18,209 bases of DNA, taken from positions 1-18,209 of the forward strand of contig DATDAH010000022.1 of assembly GCA_036525535.1 (NCBI GenBank), in the 5' to 3' direction. The translations under genes and the position numbers were made by a program. The notes beneath the pieces are model-generated. The model was not told the origin of the DNA. It saw only the letters and a program-made list of their open reading frames with translations, and searched no databases. The stretch's first letter is position 1; each line of letters starts with the position of its first letter. This DNA is from DATDAH01 sp036525535. GTDB taxonomy: Bacteria; Actinomycetota; Acidimicrobiia; Acidimicrobiales; DATDAH01. This document shows, piece after piece, positions 1 to 6,708 of this stretch.

Positions 1-492
1 CATCACGTAGGCGCGGACCGCGCAATGCGGAACCTGCGCAGCGACATCCATCACCGTTCGTTTCGCGTCGAGCGAGTCGAGGTACTGCTCGAACGTCTCC
101 CATCCCCAGTCGATGCCCTCGTGCAACGCGGTGCCCGGGATGTCCTCGACGCTCTCCATCAACTCGATGAGGAAGTCCTCCTCGCCGGGACGCACCGGCG
201 CGAACCCGACGCCGCAGTTGCCCATGACCACGGTCGTGACGCCCTGCCACGAGGAGGGGGTCAGCATCGGGTCCCAGGTGACCTGACCGTCGTAGTGGGT
301 GTGGACGTCGACCCAGCCGGGCGTGACCAGCAGTCCCGTGGCGTCCAGCTCCTCCCGGCCCCCAGCGGCGACGTCACCGACGGCGGTGATCCGACCGTCG
401 TCGACGGCCACGTCGGCCGCCCACCGTTCCGCTCCGGTTCCGTCGACGACCGTCCCGCCCCGGACGACCAGGTCGTGGTCCCCCGAGGCCAT
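1..492 (-). CDS. Amidohydrolase, N-acyl-D-amino-acid deacylase type (partial, C-terminus off the window)
   Basis: The visible 164 N-terminal residues match the start of the D-aminoacylase branch of the metal-dependent amidohydrolase superfamily. A small beta domain opens with LVVRGGTVVDGTG, followed by LLVTPGWVDVHTHYDGQ carrying the metal-binding HTH pair (H64, H66) and GNCGVGFAPVRP, whose Cys93 corresponds to the zinc-ligand cysteine of D-aminoacylases. The family hydrolyses N-acyl-D-amino acids or related amides and imides in the cytoplasm. The true substrate cannot be told here because the downstream metal ligands lie beyond position 1. The ATG start overlaps by one base the TGA of the upstream 89-aa gene (TGATG, bases 490-494), so the two are probably co-translated. 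Being cut by the window edge, it is partial rather than broken. Superfamily is confident; exact activity is not. Confidence 0.85.
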   Translation of the reverse strand, partial: MASGDHDLVVRGGTVVDGTGAERWAADVAVDDGRITAVGDVAAGGREELDATGLLVTPGWVDVHTHYDGQVTWDPMLTPSSWQGVTTVVMGNCGVGFAPVRPGEEDFLIELMESVEDIPGTALHEGIDWGWETFEQYLDSLDAKRTVMDVAAQVPHCAVRAYVM

Positions 493-761
493 CACGAGAA
501 CGGGTCGCCCTCGCCGGAGATCTGGGCGGACTCGCCGTCCTGGTCGCCCACGGTGACCACGACGATCGGCCGGCCGCCGACGTCCTCCAGGCGCAGGTGC
601 TCGGTGGGGTTCAGCGGCGTGGGCACCATCTGGGTCCGGAAGAGGATGTCGCTCAGCGTCCCGTCCCACCCCCCTTCGGTGCCGGTGGCGGACAGGTGGC
701 ATTCGGCGAACGAGTCGCCCGAGGAGAAGACGAGCGAGGCCTTGCCGTCGTAGCTGCTCAT
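492..761 (-). CDS. Small protein of unknown function, coupled to the amidohydrolase
   Basis: This 89-aa protein starts MSSYDGKASLVFSSGD and ends GEGDPFS. I do not recognise the family. It is rich in alternating hydrophobic and polar residues (KASLVF, RPIVVVTVGD), suggesting a small beta-rich soluble domain; there is no signal peptide or membrane segment. Its TGA overlaps the ATG of the following amidohydrolase by one base, strong evidence for a shared mRNA and that the frame is real. No Shine-Dalgarno sequence precedes the ATG. Instead TAACGT lies seven bases before it, suggesting a leaderless transcript. The opposite frame across this stretch gives only low-complexity translation. It might be an accessory or regulatory partner of the amidohydrolase, but that is inference from position only. 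Confidence 0.65.
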   Translation of the reverse strand: MSSYDGKASLVFSSGDSFAECHLSATGTEGGWDGTLSDILFRTQMVPTPLNPTEHLRLEDVGGRPIVVVTVGDQDGESAQISGEGDPFS

Positions 762-768
762 GGCCGCG

Positions 769-774
769 ACGTTA
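769..774 (-). promoter_or_regulatory. Predicted -10 element (TAACGT) of a leaderless transcript
   Basis: On the minus strand TAACGT ends seven bases before the ATG at 761, fitting TANNNT at the distance expected when transcription begins at the start codon. No Shine-Dalgarno sequence or clear -35 box is visible. Confidence 0.45.
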
Positions 775-792
775 CGGGGCCAAGATGGGGTC

Positions 793-846
793 ATGCGACG
801 GCTGACGGCCCCGGTCCTCGAGGGCGCGATGGAGGTCGAGGCATGA
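793..846 (+). CDS. Possible 17-codon leader peptide overlapping the LLM oxidoreductase start
   Basis: An ATG at 793 opens 17 codons (MRRLTAPVLEGAMEVEA) whose TGA at 844-846 overlaps the ATG of the next gene in an ATGA arrangement. CAAGAT sits six bases upstream of the ATG, a weak -10-like match lacking the first T. The same design occurs at 9640-9678, which raises its credibility. The peptide contains no run of a single amino acid that would suggest classical attenuation. Translation of this ORF would carry ribosomes to the main start, which also has its own GGAGG. It could still be chance. Confidence 0.35.
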   Translation: MRRLTAPVLEGAMEVEA

Positions 847-1883
847 AGCTCGACGCGATGGCGATGGGGCTGCCGCTGCGGGAGGCCCAGCGCCTCGCCG
901 CCGACATCGAGGAAGCCGGCTTCTCCGGCCTGTGGTTCACCGAGGGCGGCCGCACCGCCTACCTCGGCGCCACCGCGGCGGCGCTGGCCACCTCCGAGTT
1001 GGACCTGGGCACCGGCATCGCCGTGGCCTTCCCCCGCAGCCCGATGATCACCGCGTCGGTGGCCTGGGAGCTGGCCGAAGCGACGGGCGGGCGCTTCGTC
1101 CTCGGCCTCGGCACCCAGGTCAAGGCCCACATCGAGCGCCGCTACGGCGTGACCTACGAGCACCCCGGGCCGTGGCTGCGGGAGTACGTCCTCGCCCTCC
1201 GGGCGATCTTCAGGGCCTTTCAGGGCGAGGAGCGCCTCGATTTCCACGGGGAGCACTACGACCTCGACCTCCTGCCGCCGACGTGGAGCCCCGGCCCCAT
1301 CGAGCACCCCGACGTCCCCATCTACCTGTCGGGCGTGCGCCCCTGGATGCTGGGCGCGACCGGTGAGGTGGCCGACGGCCTGCACGTCCATCCGCTGCAC
1401 TCCCGGCGCTACCTCGACGAGGTCGTCGTCCCCAACGTGGCCAAGGGCCTGGCCACCGCCGACCGCCCCGTCGCCGACGTGACGCTGGCCTGCCCGGTCC
1501 TGACCATCATGGGTGACACCGACGAGGAGCAGGATCGGTGGCGAGAGGCGGCCCGGTTCCAGCTCGCCTTCTACGGCTCGACCCGGACCTACCGCGGCGT
1601 GTTCGAGACCCACGGCTGGGACGGCACCTCCGAGCGCCTCCACGAGCACCAGAAGGCCGGCGACCTGGCCGCCATGGCCGCCGTCATCACCGACGAGATG
1701 CTGGATGCCTTCGCCGTGACCGCCACCTGGGACGGCCTGGCCCCCGCCCTGCTCGACCGCTACGCCGGGGTCGAGCACCCGGTCCGGGTCATCTGCTACT
1801 TCGCCGGCAACTCGATCCGCTCGGACCAGACCTTCGACCAGTGGGCCGCCGTCGCCGCCGCCGTGCGGGCCGCCGCCTCCTGA
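843..1883 (+). CDS. LLM-class F420-dependent oxidoreductase (TIGR03617-like)
   Basis: A 346-aa luciferase-like TIM-barrel protein. The N-terminus MKLDAMAMGLPL, the strand-helix stretch EEAGFSGLWFTEGG, the barrel segment LDLGTGIAVAFPRSP and GRFVLGLGTQVKAHIERRYG are typical of actinobacterial F420-dependent members of the bacterial luciferase family. These transfer hydride between reduced deazaflavin F420 and organic substrates. Length is within the usual range (about 280-350 aa). The start was chosen because GGAGG at 831-835 lies seven bases before the ATG; earlier in-frame starts would run into the divergent promoter region. Substrate is unknown, and F420 rather than FMN use is inferred from the family and the abundance of such proteins here. 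It ends 15 bases before the stop of the convergent crotonase gene. A 17-codon leader ORF overlaps its start. Confidence 0.88.
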   Translation: MKLDAMAMGLPLREAQRLAADIEEAGFSGLWFTEGGRTAYLGATAAALATSELDLGTGIAVAFPRSPMITASVAWELAEATGGRFVLGLGTQVKAHIERRYGVTYEHPGPWLREYVLALRAIFRAFQGEERLDFHGEHYDLDLLPPTWSPGPIEHPDVPIYLSGVRPWMLGATGEVADGLHVHPLHSRRYLDEVVVPNVAKGLATADRPVADVTLACPVLTIMGDTDEEQDRWREAARFQLAFYGSTRTYRGVFETHGWDGTSERLHEHQKAGDLAAMAAVITDEMLDAFAVTATWDGLAPALLDRYAGVEHPVRVICYFAGNSIRSDQTFDQWAAVAAAVRAAAS

Positions 1884-1898
1884 GCCGCTCCGGCCCGT

Positions 1899-2714
1899 TC
1901 AGGGGTAGAGGGCGCGGGGCCAGCCGTCGGCCAGGGTGCCCTGCCACTGCGGGTCCCGCTTCTCGACCCAGGCCATGACGCCCTCGGTGGTGTCGGGCGA
2001 GCCCATCAGCGCGAGGTGCACCGCCCGCTCCCAGGCGTCGACCTCGTCGGCGGACGGCGCCGGTGAGCGCCAGAGGATGGCCTTGCTGGCGGCCACCGAC
2101 CGGGGTGCCACGTTGACCGCGATGTCCTGAGCGACGGCCCGTGCTCGGTCGAGCACGGCCGGACCGTCGGCCAGCGCCTCCAGGGCCACGCCCCACTCGG
2201 CCGCCTCGAGACCCGAGAACATGCGGCCGGTGAGCAGGAGCTCGGTCGCCCGACCGTGGCCGACCAGGCGGGGCAGGGTCCAGTGCGAACGTAGGTCGGG
2301 GTTGATCCCCCGCCGGTTCTGCACGATCCCGAGCTTGGCGCCGGCGGCCACGTAGCGGAGGTCGCACTGGAGGGCCATCGTCAGCCCGATGCCCACGGCG
2401 TGGCCGTTGACGGCAGCGATGACCGGCTTGCGCACATCCCAGGCGTGGAAGGCGAACGGATCGGACCGAAAGGCCTCTCCGCCGTCGTCGGGGGCGGCGA
2501 AGACCTCGGCCCCGTCCGAGAAGTCCGCGCCCGCACAGAAGGCCCGTCCGGCGCCGGTCAGGACCACGGCCCGGATGGCGTCGTCCTCGTCACAGCGCCG
2601 GTAGGCCGCTTCGAGCTCGACCCCCATCGCCCCGGTGAACGTGTTCAGCTGCTCCGGCCGGTCCAGGGTCAGGACCGCCACGGCCCCGTCGACCTCGACC
2701 GCCACGTCCCCCAC
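1899..2714 (-). CDS. Crotonase/enoyl-CoA hydratase superfamily protein
   Basis: This crotonase-fold protein has VAVLTLDRPEQLN near the start, the oxyanion-hole segments TGAGRAFCAGADF and NGHAVGIGLTMALQCD, and a C-terminal helical region. Counting from the GTG at 2723, the positions of the two catalytic glutamates of classical enoyl-CoA hydratase are Thr115 (GIGLTMALQCD) and Gln135 (KLGIVQNRRG). The stretch RRGINPDLRSHWTLPRLVG resembles a subfamily with an RRGxxPE/D signature, where the acidic residue (here Asp143) may serve instead. It binds acyl-CoA but may not be a simple hydratase. The GTG at 2714 is preferred because TAGCGT lies seven bases upstream; the GTG at 2723 would add three residues and has no ribosome site. 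A single-gene unit, convergent with the LLM gene. Confidence 0.87.
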   Translation of the reverse strand: MGDVAVEVDGAVAVLTLDRPEQLNTFTGAMGVELEAAYRRCDEDDAIRAVVLTGAGRAFCAGADFSDGAEVFAAPDDGGEAFRSDPFAFHAWDVRKPVIAAVNGHAVGIGLTMALQCDLRYVAAGAKLGIVQNRRGINPDLRSHWTLPRLVGHGRATELLLTGRMFSGLEAAEWGVALEALADGPAVLDRARAVAQDIAVNVAPRSVAASKAILWRSPAPSADEVDAWERAVHLALMGSPDTTEGVMAWVEKRDPQWQGTLADGWPRALYP

Positions 2715-2721
2715 CGCCCGC

Positions 2722-2727
2722 ACGCTA
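2722..2727 (-). promoter_or_regulatory. Predicted -10 element (TAGCGT) for the crotonase gene
   Basis: On the minus strand TAGCGT ends seven bases before the GTG at 2714, the spacing seen at the other predicted leaderless starts in this window. It decides between the GTG at 2714 and the GTG at 2723, which lies inside the hexamer. Confidence 0.4.
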
Positions 2728-2737
2728 GGCGACCCCG

Positions 2738-2785
2738 TTCTGGCCTCCGATCTACCGGCCCTGGCCGGTGGATCGGAGGCCAGAA
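2738..2785. repeat. 48-bp palindrome P1, probable terminator of the 6702-2795 operon
   Basis: Two 23-base arms (2738-2760 and 2763-2785) pair with one mismatch around a CT centre. Ends are TTCT and AGAA, and the arms contain GGCCTCCGATC and ACCGGCC. Further pairing of GACCCC (2731-2736) with GGGGTC (2791-2796) extends the structure over the stop codon of the LLM gene. It lies between that stop and the promoter of the crotonase gene, so termination of the minus-strand operon is the simplest role. No T-run follows. Length, termini and centre match the two palindromes around the AbiEi gene. Confidence 0.75.
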
Positions 2786-2794
2786 GGACGGGGG

Positions 2795-3688
2795 TCAGCC
2801 GTTGAGGGTCTTCAGCAGCTCGCGGGTGGCGGCCTTCTCGTCGTCGAGGCCGAACTCGGCGGCGACCAGGGTGGTGGCCCCGGCGGTGTCGACCTCGGCG
2901 ATGCGGGAAGCCACGGCGTCGGCCGAGCCCACGAAGGCCAGGTCGGCCGGTCCCTCCATCCCCTCCCGGTCGAGCATGGCCCGGTAGGAGGGCAGCATCC
3001 CGTAGACGGCGAACTCGGCGGCGGCCCGTTCCCGGGCACCGGCTTCGTCGTCGGTGACACAGACCGGCAGGGCGACGACCACTCGGGGCGCAGGTCGTCC
3101 TGCGCCCTCCGCCGCGGCCTGGATGGTCGGCACCGTGAGATCGGTCAGTGTCTTGGGCCCGGTCATCCAGGTGACGGTGCCGTCGGCCAGCCGACCGGTC
3201 ACGGTCAGCATCTGCGGCCCGAGGGCGGCGACCAGCACGGGCGGCGGGTCGGCGGGGACGTCCAGGCCGCCGCGGGCGGTGATCGTCTCGCCTCCATACT
3301 GCGGGTTCTCACCGGCGAGCAGGGGCCCAAGGGCCTCCAGGTACTCCCGCATCTGGCGCACCGGCTTGTCGAAGGGGAGGCCCCACATGCCCTCCACGAC
3401 CATCTGGTGGGACAGGCCGATGCCGAGGTCGAGGCGACCCCCACTGACCTGGCTCACGGTGAGGGCCTGGCCCGCCAGCATCATCGGGTGGCGGGGCTGG
3501 ATGGGGACCACCCCGGTGCCGAAGCGGATGCCCTCGACCTCCTTGGCCGCCACCGCGATGCCCGTCAGGGCGTCGACGCTGAAGATCTGCGACGTCCAGT
3601 AGGAGCCGAAGCCGTCGTCGGCCGCCGACCGGGCCGCGGCCACCAGGCCGTCGACGGTGCGCGGTGAGCTGAAGATGCCGATGTCCAT
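2795..3688 (-). CDS. LLM-class F420-dependent oxidoreductase (TIGR03564-like)
   Basis: A 297-aa luciferase-like TIM-barrel protein opening MDIGIFSSPRTVDGLVAAAR. Typical family elements follow: GIRFGTGVVPIQPRHPMMLAGQALT, GGRLDLGIGLSH, PPVLVAALGPQMLTVTGRLADG and a C-terminal helix with DLAFVGSADAVASRIAEV. The family carries out hydride transfer with F420 (less often FMN) on substrates that cannot be read from sequence. The ATG lies two bases after the stop of the upstream phosphotransferase gene, with a GGAG about ten bases before it inside that gene, so it is the last gene of a minus-strand operon. The hairpin at 2738-2785 follows directly. The LADGTVTWMTGP segment is the usual phosphate-binding/cofactor region of the family, from recollection of relatives. 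Confidence 0.88.
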   Translation of the reverse strand: MDIGIFSSPRTVDGLVAAARSAADDGFGSYWTSQIFSVDALTGIAVAAKEVEGIRFGTGVVPIQPRHPMMLAGQALTVSQVSGGRLDLGIGLSHQMVVEGMWGLPFDKPVRQMREYLEALGPLLAGENPQYGGETITARGGLDVPADPPPVLVAALGPQMLTVTGRLADGTVTWMTGPKTLTDLTVPTIQAAAEGAGRPAPRVVVALPVCVTDDEAGARERAAAEFAVYGMLPSYRAMLDREGMEGPADLAFVGSADAVASRIAEVDTAGATTLVAAEFGLDDEKAATRELLKTLNG

Positions 3689-3690
3689 GG

Positions 3691-4788
3691 TCAGGGTGCT
3701 CCCCGTCGATCGAGCATGGCCTCCAAGAGGGGGCCGTTCATGATGAGGCCGTCGTGGTGGTCAGGCTCGGGCACCGTGCCCGTGGCCACGGAGGACTCCC
3801 CGGTGCGGATGGACACGATCGAGTAGCGGACGCCGGCGAACACCTCGTAGTAGTCGTAGTCGTGCACCGGGCGCCCGGTGAGGGCTTCGTAGGTGGCGAT
3901 GACCCGGTCCCGGGGGAAGAAGTCCTCGAGGGGGTCCATCTCGAAGCGGACCGCGAGGTCCTTGAAGAAGTCGTGCAGGTGCACCGCCCACGCCAGGTCG
4001 ACCTCGGGGGCGCCGAGGGCGGCCATCTCCCAGTCGAGCACGGCCACGGGCACACCGTCCCGGAACATCGTGTTGCCCAGGCGGGCGTCCCCCCAGTTGA
4101 GGACGGTCGGTCCCTCGTCCTCAGGTCGGTTGGCCTCCAACCAGTCCAGCGCCCGGTCGATCTGGGTGAACCGGCGGTCGCCGCGGGCCCAGTCGTAGTA
4201 CCAGCGCTGGTAGCCGAGGTGCTGGTCCAGCGGCGTCTCGCCGTACTGCGGGCGCTCGAGGAAGCCGACGTCGGCCGCCGTGACGTCGATGGCGTGGAGG
4301 CCGGCCAGGACCTGCACGACCCCGTCCTCCAGCTGCTTGCGCCCCTCGGGGCCGAGGTCGACGACCCAGCCGCCGAACACGTACGGCGGGTTGTCGGAGG
4401 CCACGATCCCGTCGACCCGCTCCATCACGAAGAAGGGGGAGCCCAGCGCCGTCGGGTCCGGCTCCCACCACGGCGCAGTGGGCACGGGTACGTCGCTCAG
4501 CTCCCGGACCAGACGCAAGCACCGGTACTGGAGCTCGAGGTCGTAGCTGGGGAAGACCGGGTGGTCGACCTCGGCCGGAGCCAGCCGGGCGGCGTAGCCG
4601 GTCGTCCGTCGCTCGTCGTCGAGCGTGGCCGTCACGTCGAAGAGCAACGTCTCCGACGACATGCCCGTGCCCGACGGCGACGACACCTCAGAGATCTCCG
4701 GGTCGGCGTCCGGAGGCAGGGTGGCGCGGAACCAGTCGGCGAGCTGGTCCCGCAGGACGGCGGGGTCCCGAGTGGAGGCGATGACCAT
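3691..4788 (-). CDS. Aminoglycoside phosphotransferase-fold (ACAD10-like) phosphotransferase
   Basis: This 365-aa protein has a kinase-like APH fold. The catalytic loop reads VLNWGDARLGNTMF, with Asp234 as catalytic base and Asn239 as a metal ligand, and LDWEMA supplies the metal-binding Asp252. The histidine of the canonical HGD motif is tryptophan here, common in the group found with acyl-CoA dehydrogenases (N-terminal half of ACAD10). Members are usually of unassigned substrate and tend to sit near acyl-CoA genes; antibiotic resistance is not implied. The ATG start has TAGACC six bases upstream but no ribosome site, so it may have an internal leaderless promoter in addition to read-through from the esterase gene 49 bases upstream. 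It is two bases from the downstream LLM gene. The HDFFKDLAVRFEMDPLEDFF region is the C-terminal helical lobe. Confidence 0.87.
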   Translation of the reverse strand: MVIASTRDPAVLRDQLADWFRATLPPDADPEISEVSSPSGTGMSSETLLFDVTATLDDERRTTGYAARLAPAEVDHPVFPSYDLELQYRCLRLVRELSDVPVPTAPWWEPDPTALGSPFFVMERVDGIVASDNPPYVFGGWVVDLGPEGRKQLEDGVVQVLAGLHAIDVTAADVGFLERPQYGETPLDQHLGYQRWYYDWARGDRRFTQIDRALDWLEANRPEDEGPTVLNWGDARLGNTMFRDGVPVAVLDWEMAALGAPEVDLAWAVHLHDFFKDLAVRFEMDPLEDFFPRDRVIATYEALTGRPVHDYDYYEVFAGVRYSIVSIRTGESSVATGTVPEPDHHDGLIMNGPLLEAMLDRRGAP

Positions 4789-4794
4789 GCCCGC

Positions 4795-4800
4795 GGTCTA
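4795..4800 (-). promoter_or_regulatory. Weak -10-like element (TAGACC) before the phosphotransferase gene
   Basis: On the minus strand TAGACC ends six bases before the ATG at 4788. It matches TANNNT except for the last base and lies in the only sizeable gap (49 bases) of the operon, so it may be an internal promoter. TAGACC also precedes the ATG at 7878, where it overlaps the stop codon of the gene before. Confidence 0.25.
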
Positions 4801-4837
4801 GCACGGACGGGTGGGGCGGTTGACCGGGATCGGGCGA

Positions 4838-5728
4838 TCAGGCCAGGTGGGTGCGCAGGAACGCCCCCATGGCCGCGACGGCCTCATCGGCCTCGGGGAC
4901 CAGGCCCGCCGTGGCGTGGAAGACGTGGAAGGCCTCGGGCCAGGTGCGGAACTCGAGCGTGCCCCCGGCGGATTCGATGGCCTCGGCCACCAGCCGGGCG
5001 TCGTCGAGCAGGACCTCGTCGTCCGCCGCGTGGATGACCACCGGCGGTAGCCCGGCCAGGTCGCCGAACCGGGGTGAGGCCAGCGGATCGGTGGGGTCGC
5101 GGTCGGGGCCCAGGTACCAGTCGGCGTAGGTCTGCAGCCGGGGGCGGTCGAGCATCGGATCACCCTCGACGTTCGCGTCCATCGAGGGCGCGCTCATCGT
5201 GAGGTCGGTCCACGGCGAGATGCAGGCGGCGGCGCCGGGCAGGGCGTCACCCGCGGCCCGCAGGGCCAGCATCGTGGCCAGGGTCAGGCCGCCGCCGGCC
5301 GAGTCGCCCGCGACGGCGATGCGATCCGGTTCCAGGCCCTGGGCGATCAGCCAGCGGAAGGCCGTGACGGCGTCGTCGACGGCCGCGGGAAAGCGGTGCT
5401 CGGGCCCCAGCCGGTAGTCGACGATCAGCACCGGCAGCCCCGCGGCCGCCCCCAGCTTGCTCGCCATCGGCGTGTGACTGACGACCGAGCCCACGCAGTA
5501 GCCACCGCCATGGAGGTAGAGCAGCGCGCCGTCGTCGAGCACGCCCGGGGGGCGCAACCACTGTCCCGGCACCCCGTCGGCGTCGACCACCTCGACGTCG
5601 GTGCCCTCGGCCATCGGGGCGCTGCCCGCGAGGCTGTCCATCTCCCGCCGCCGCTCCTCGGCCGTCGTCTCGTCGTTGCGGGGCACCGCCCAGAGGATCT
5701 GTATGACGCTGGCCATCTCGTCGGACAT
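4838..5728 (-). CDS. Alpha/beta hydrolase, hormone-sensitive-lipase-type esterase
   Basis: This 296-aa protein belongs to the HSL (family IV) esterases. It has the oxyanion motif YLHGGGYCVGS (HGGG at 73-76), the nucleophile motif GDSAGG with Ser143, the acid in HAADDEVLLDD (Asp237) and the catalytic histidine in EAFHVFH (His268). DYRLGPEHRFPAAVDDA is the conserved stretch between oxyanion hole and nucleophile. Length is normal for the family. The enzyme is predicted to be a cytoplasmic carboxylester hydrolase acting on short or medium acyl esters; no signal peptide is seen. It lies 30 bases after the unknown 153-aa gene and 49 bases before the phosphotransferase gene on the same strand. No clear ribosome site precedes the ATG at 5728. 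The ATG at codon 5 is an alternative. Confidence 0.92.
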   Translation of the reverse strand: MSDEMASVIQILWAVPRNDETTAEERRREMDSLAGSAPMAEGTDVEVVDADGVPGQWLRPPGVLDDGALLYLHGGGYCVGSVVSHTPMASKLGAAAGLPVLIVDYRLGPEHRFPAAVDDAVTAFRWLIAQGLEPDRIAVAGDSAGGGLTLATMLALRAAGDALPGAAACISPWTDLTMSAPSMDANVEGDPMLDRPRLQTYADWYLGPDRDPTDPLASPRFGDLAGLPPVVIHAADDEVLLDDARLVAEAIESAGGTLEFRTWPEAFHVFHATAGLVPEADEAVAAMGAFLRTHLA

Positions 5729-5758
5729 GGCCGGAGAGTCTCGCGCCCTCGGCGACAG

Positions 5759-6220
5759 TCAGCGGAAATGGATGCGGGCCCGCCAGTCACCGGTGAGGGG
5801 CACGGTGGCCAGGACGGCGGCCGCGCCCAGGAGCCAGTCGAGCACGGCGGCGTGGCTGACGGTGTCGGGGACCTGGGCCACCAGGCCCCGCTTGGGACTG
5901 TCCTGGATGACGTACCAGCCCTCGGGCACGGGGAGGCCGGCCTCGGCGAGACGGCGCTCGGCCTTCGGGCCACTGCCGTGGCGGATGCCGACCGCCAGGG
6001 GCTCGACCCGTCGCCCGCCAGGCGCCCCCGGGACCCAGGACAACTCAGGCACGGCGGGGCCCTTGGCCGAGAACAGGCCGGCGAGGGCGGCCGGCGGCGG
6101 GAGGTCGTCCTCGGCGACGGCCGCGTCCAGGACGAGCCAGCCCGAGCCGTCGGCCAGCTCGGCCATCCGGTCGAGGACCGGGCTGAGGTCGTCGTCGGTG
6201 AACATCAGCTCGCGGGCCAT
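5759..6220 (-). CDS. Protein of unknown function, coupled to the Ddn-like gene
   Basis: A 153-aa soluble protein beginning MARELMFTDDDLSPVLDRMAEL and ending TGDWRARIHFR. I do not recognise a family. It has an amphipathic N-terminal helix, a WLVLDAAV strand, and EGWYVIQDSPKRGLVAQVPDTVSHAAVLDWLLGAAAV, with one moderately hydrophobic stretch near the C-terminus that is too short to call a membrane segment. The ATG overlaps the TGA of the preceding nitroreductase-like gene by one base (TGATG, 6218-6222), and GGAG lies eight bases upstream, so the start is well supported. Co-translation with a deazaflavin-dependent reductase and position ahead of an esterase suggest a role in the same pathway, but nothing in the sequence defines it. 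Confidence 0.65.
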   Translation of the reverse strand: MARELMFTDDDLSPVLDRMAELADGSGWLVLDAAVAEDDLPPPAALAGLFSAKGPAVPELSWVPGAPGGRRVEPLAVGIRHGSGPKAERRLAEAGLPVPEGWYVIQDSPKRGLVAQVPDTVSHAAVLDWLLGAAAVLATVPLTGDWRARIHFR

Positions 6221-6702
6221 CAGCCCCGCTCCAGTGCGAACACCCGAAGATCCCGGTCCGTCACCCGGGTGTAGCCGTCCCACGCCGGCATGTGGGCGAT
6301 CAGGTCGGGCCAGCGGTCGGCCTTCTCGTCGGCCGCCAGTAGGCGGGCCCGGCCCGACCAGCGCTCGCCGCCAGCCGCCACCTGGATCTCGGGATGGGCC
6401 AGGAGGTTGGTCGACCAGGCGGGATGGTGCTCCCGCCCGAAGTTGGAGGCCACGACCAGCGCCCCGGTGCCGTCGGGCAGGTAGACGAGCGCCACCCGCC
6501 GGGGCTCGCCCGACCGCGACCCGACGGTGGTCAGCACCATGGTCGGGAACAAGGGCGGGCCCGCCGCGGTGAGGCGTCCCTTGGTCCGGTAGAGGACCCA
6601 GCGGTCGGCCTTCGCGAACACCTTCGGGCCCAGGAAGCGCCGGAAGACGCTCGAGCGGGAGATCCGCGCCGCGAAGCGTTGGCGCAGGGTCAGCTCGGCC
6701 AC
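6220..6702 (-). CDS. Deazaflavin-dependent nitroreductase-family protein (Ddn-like)
   Basis: This 160-aa protein fits the split-barrel F420-binding Ddn/nitroreductase-quinone-reductase family. Diagnostic segments are MVLTTVGSRSGEPRRVALVYL (residues 55-75), ALVVASNFGREHHPAWSTNLLAHPEIQV (81-108) and a C-terminal LIAHMPAWDGYTRVTDRDLRVFALER. Members bind F420H2 and reduce quinones or nitro compounds; several are membrane-associated. The basic N-terminal helix (RQRFAARISRSSVFRRFLGPKVF) is usual. The GTG start is placed at 6702 because TACGCT lies exactly six bases upstream and no ribosome site is present. It is probably the first gene of the minus-strand run down to 2795, and its stop overlaps the next start. 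Substrate unknown. Confidence 0.88.
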   Translation of the reverse strand: MAELTLRQRFAARISRSSVFRRFLGPKVFAKADRWVLYRTKGRLTAAGPPLFPTMVLTTVGSRSGEPRRVALVYLPDGTGALVVASNFGREHHPAWSTNLLAHPEIQVAAGGERWSGRARLLAADEKADRWPDLIAHMPAWDGYTRVTDRDLRVFALERG

Positions 6703-6708
6703 CCGGCG

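Noticed and set aside
492..1778. Long minus-strand reading frame antisense to the LLM oxidoreductase, continuous with the 89-aa protein
   Set aside because: The part above 761 is glycine-, histidine- and valine-rich shadow of the plus-strand gene without family features; only the last 89 residues, downstream of the ATG at 761, look real.
3691..4788. Aminoglycoside resistance gene
   Set aside because: The fold is shared, but the catalytic loop NWGDARLGN and the setting match the ACAD10-type group rather than antibiotic kinases.
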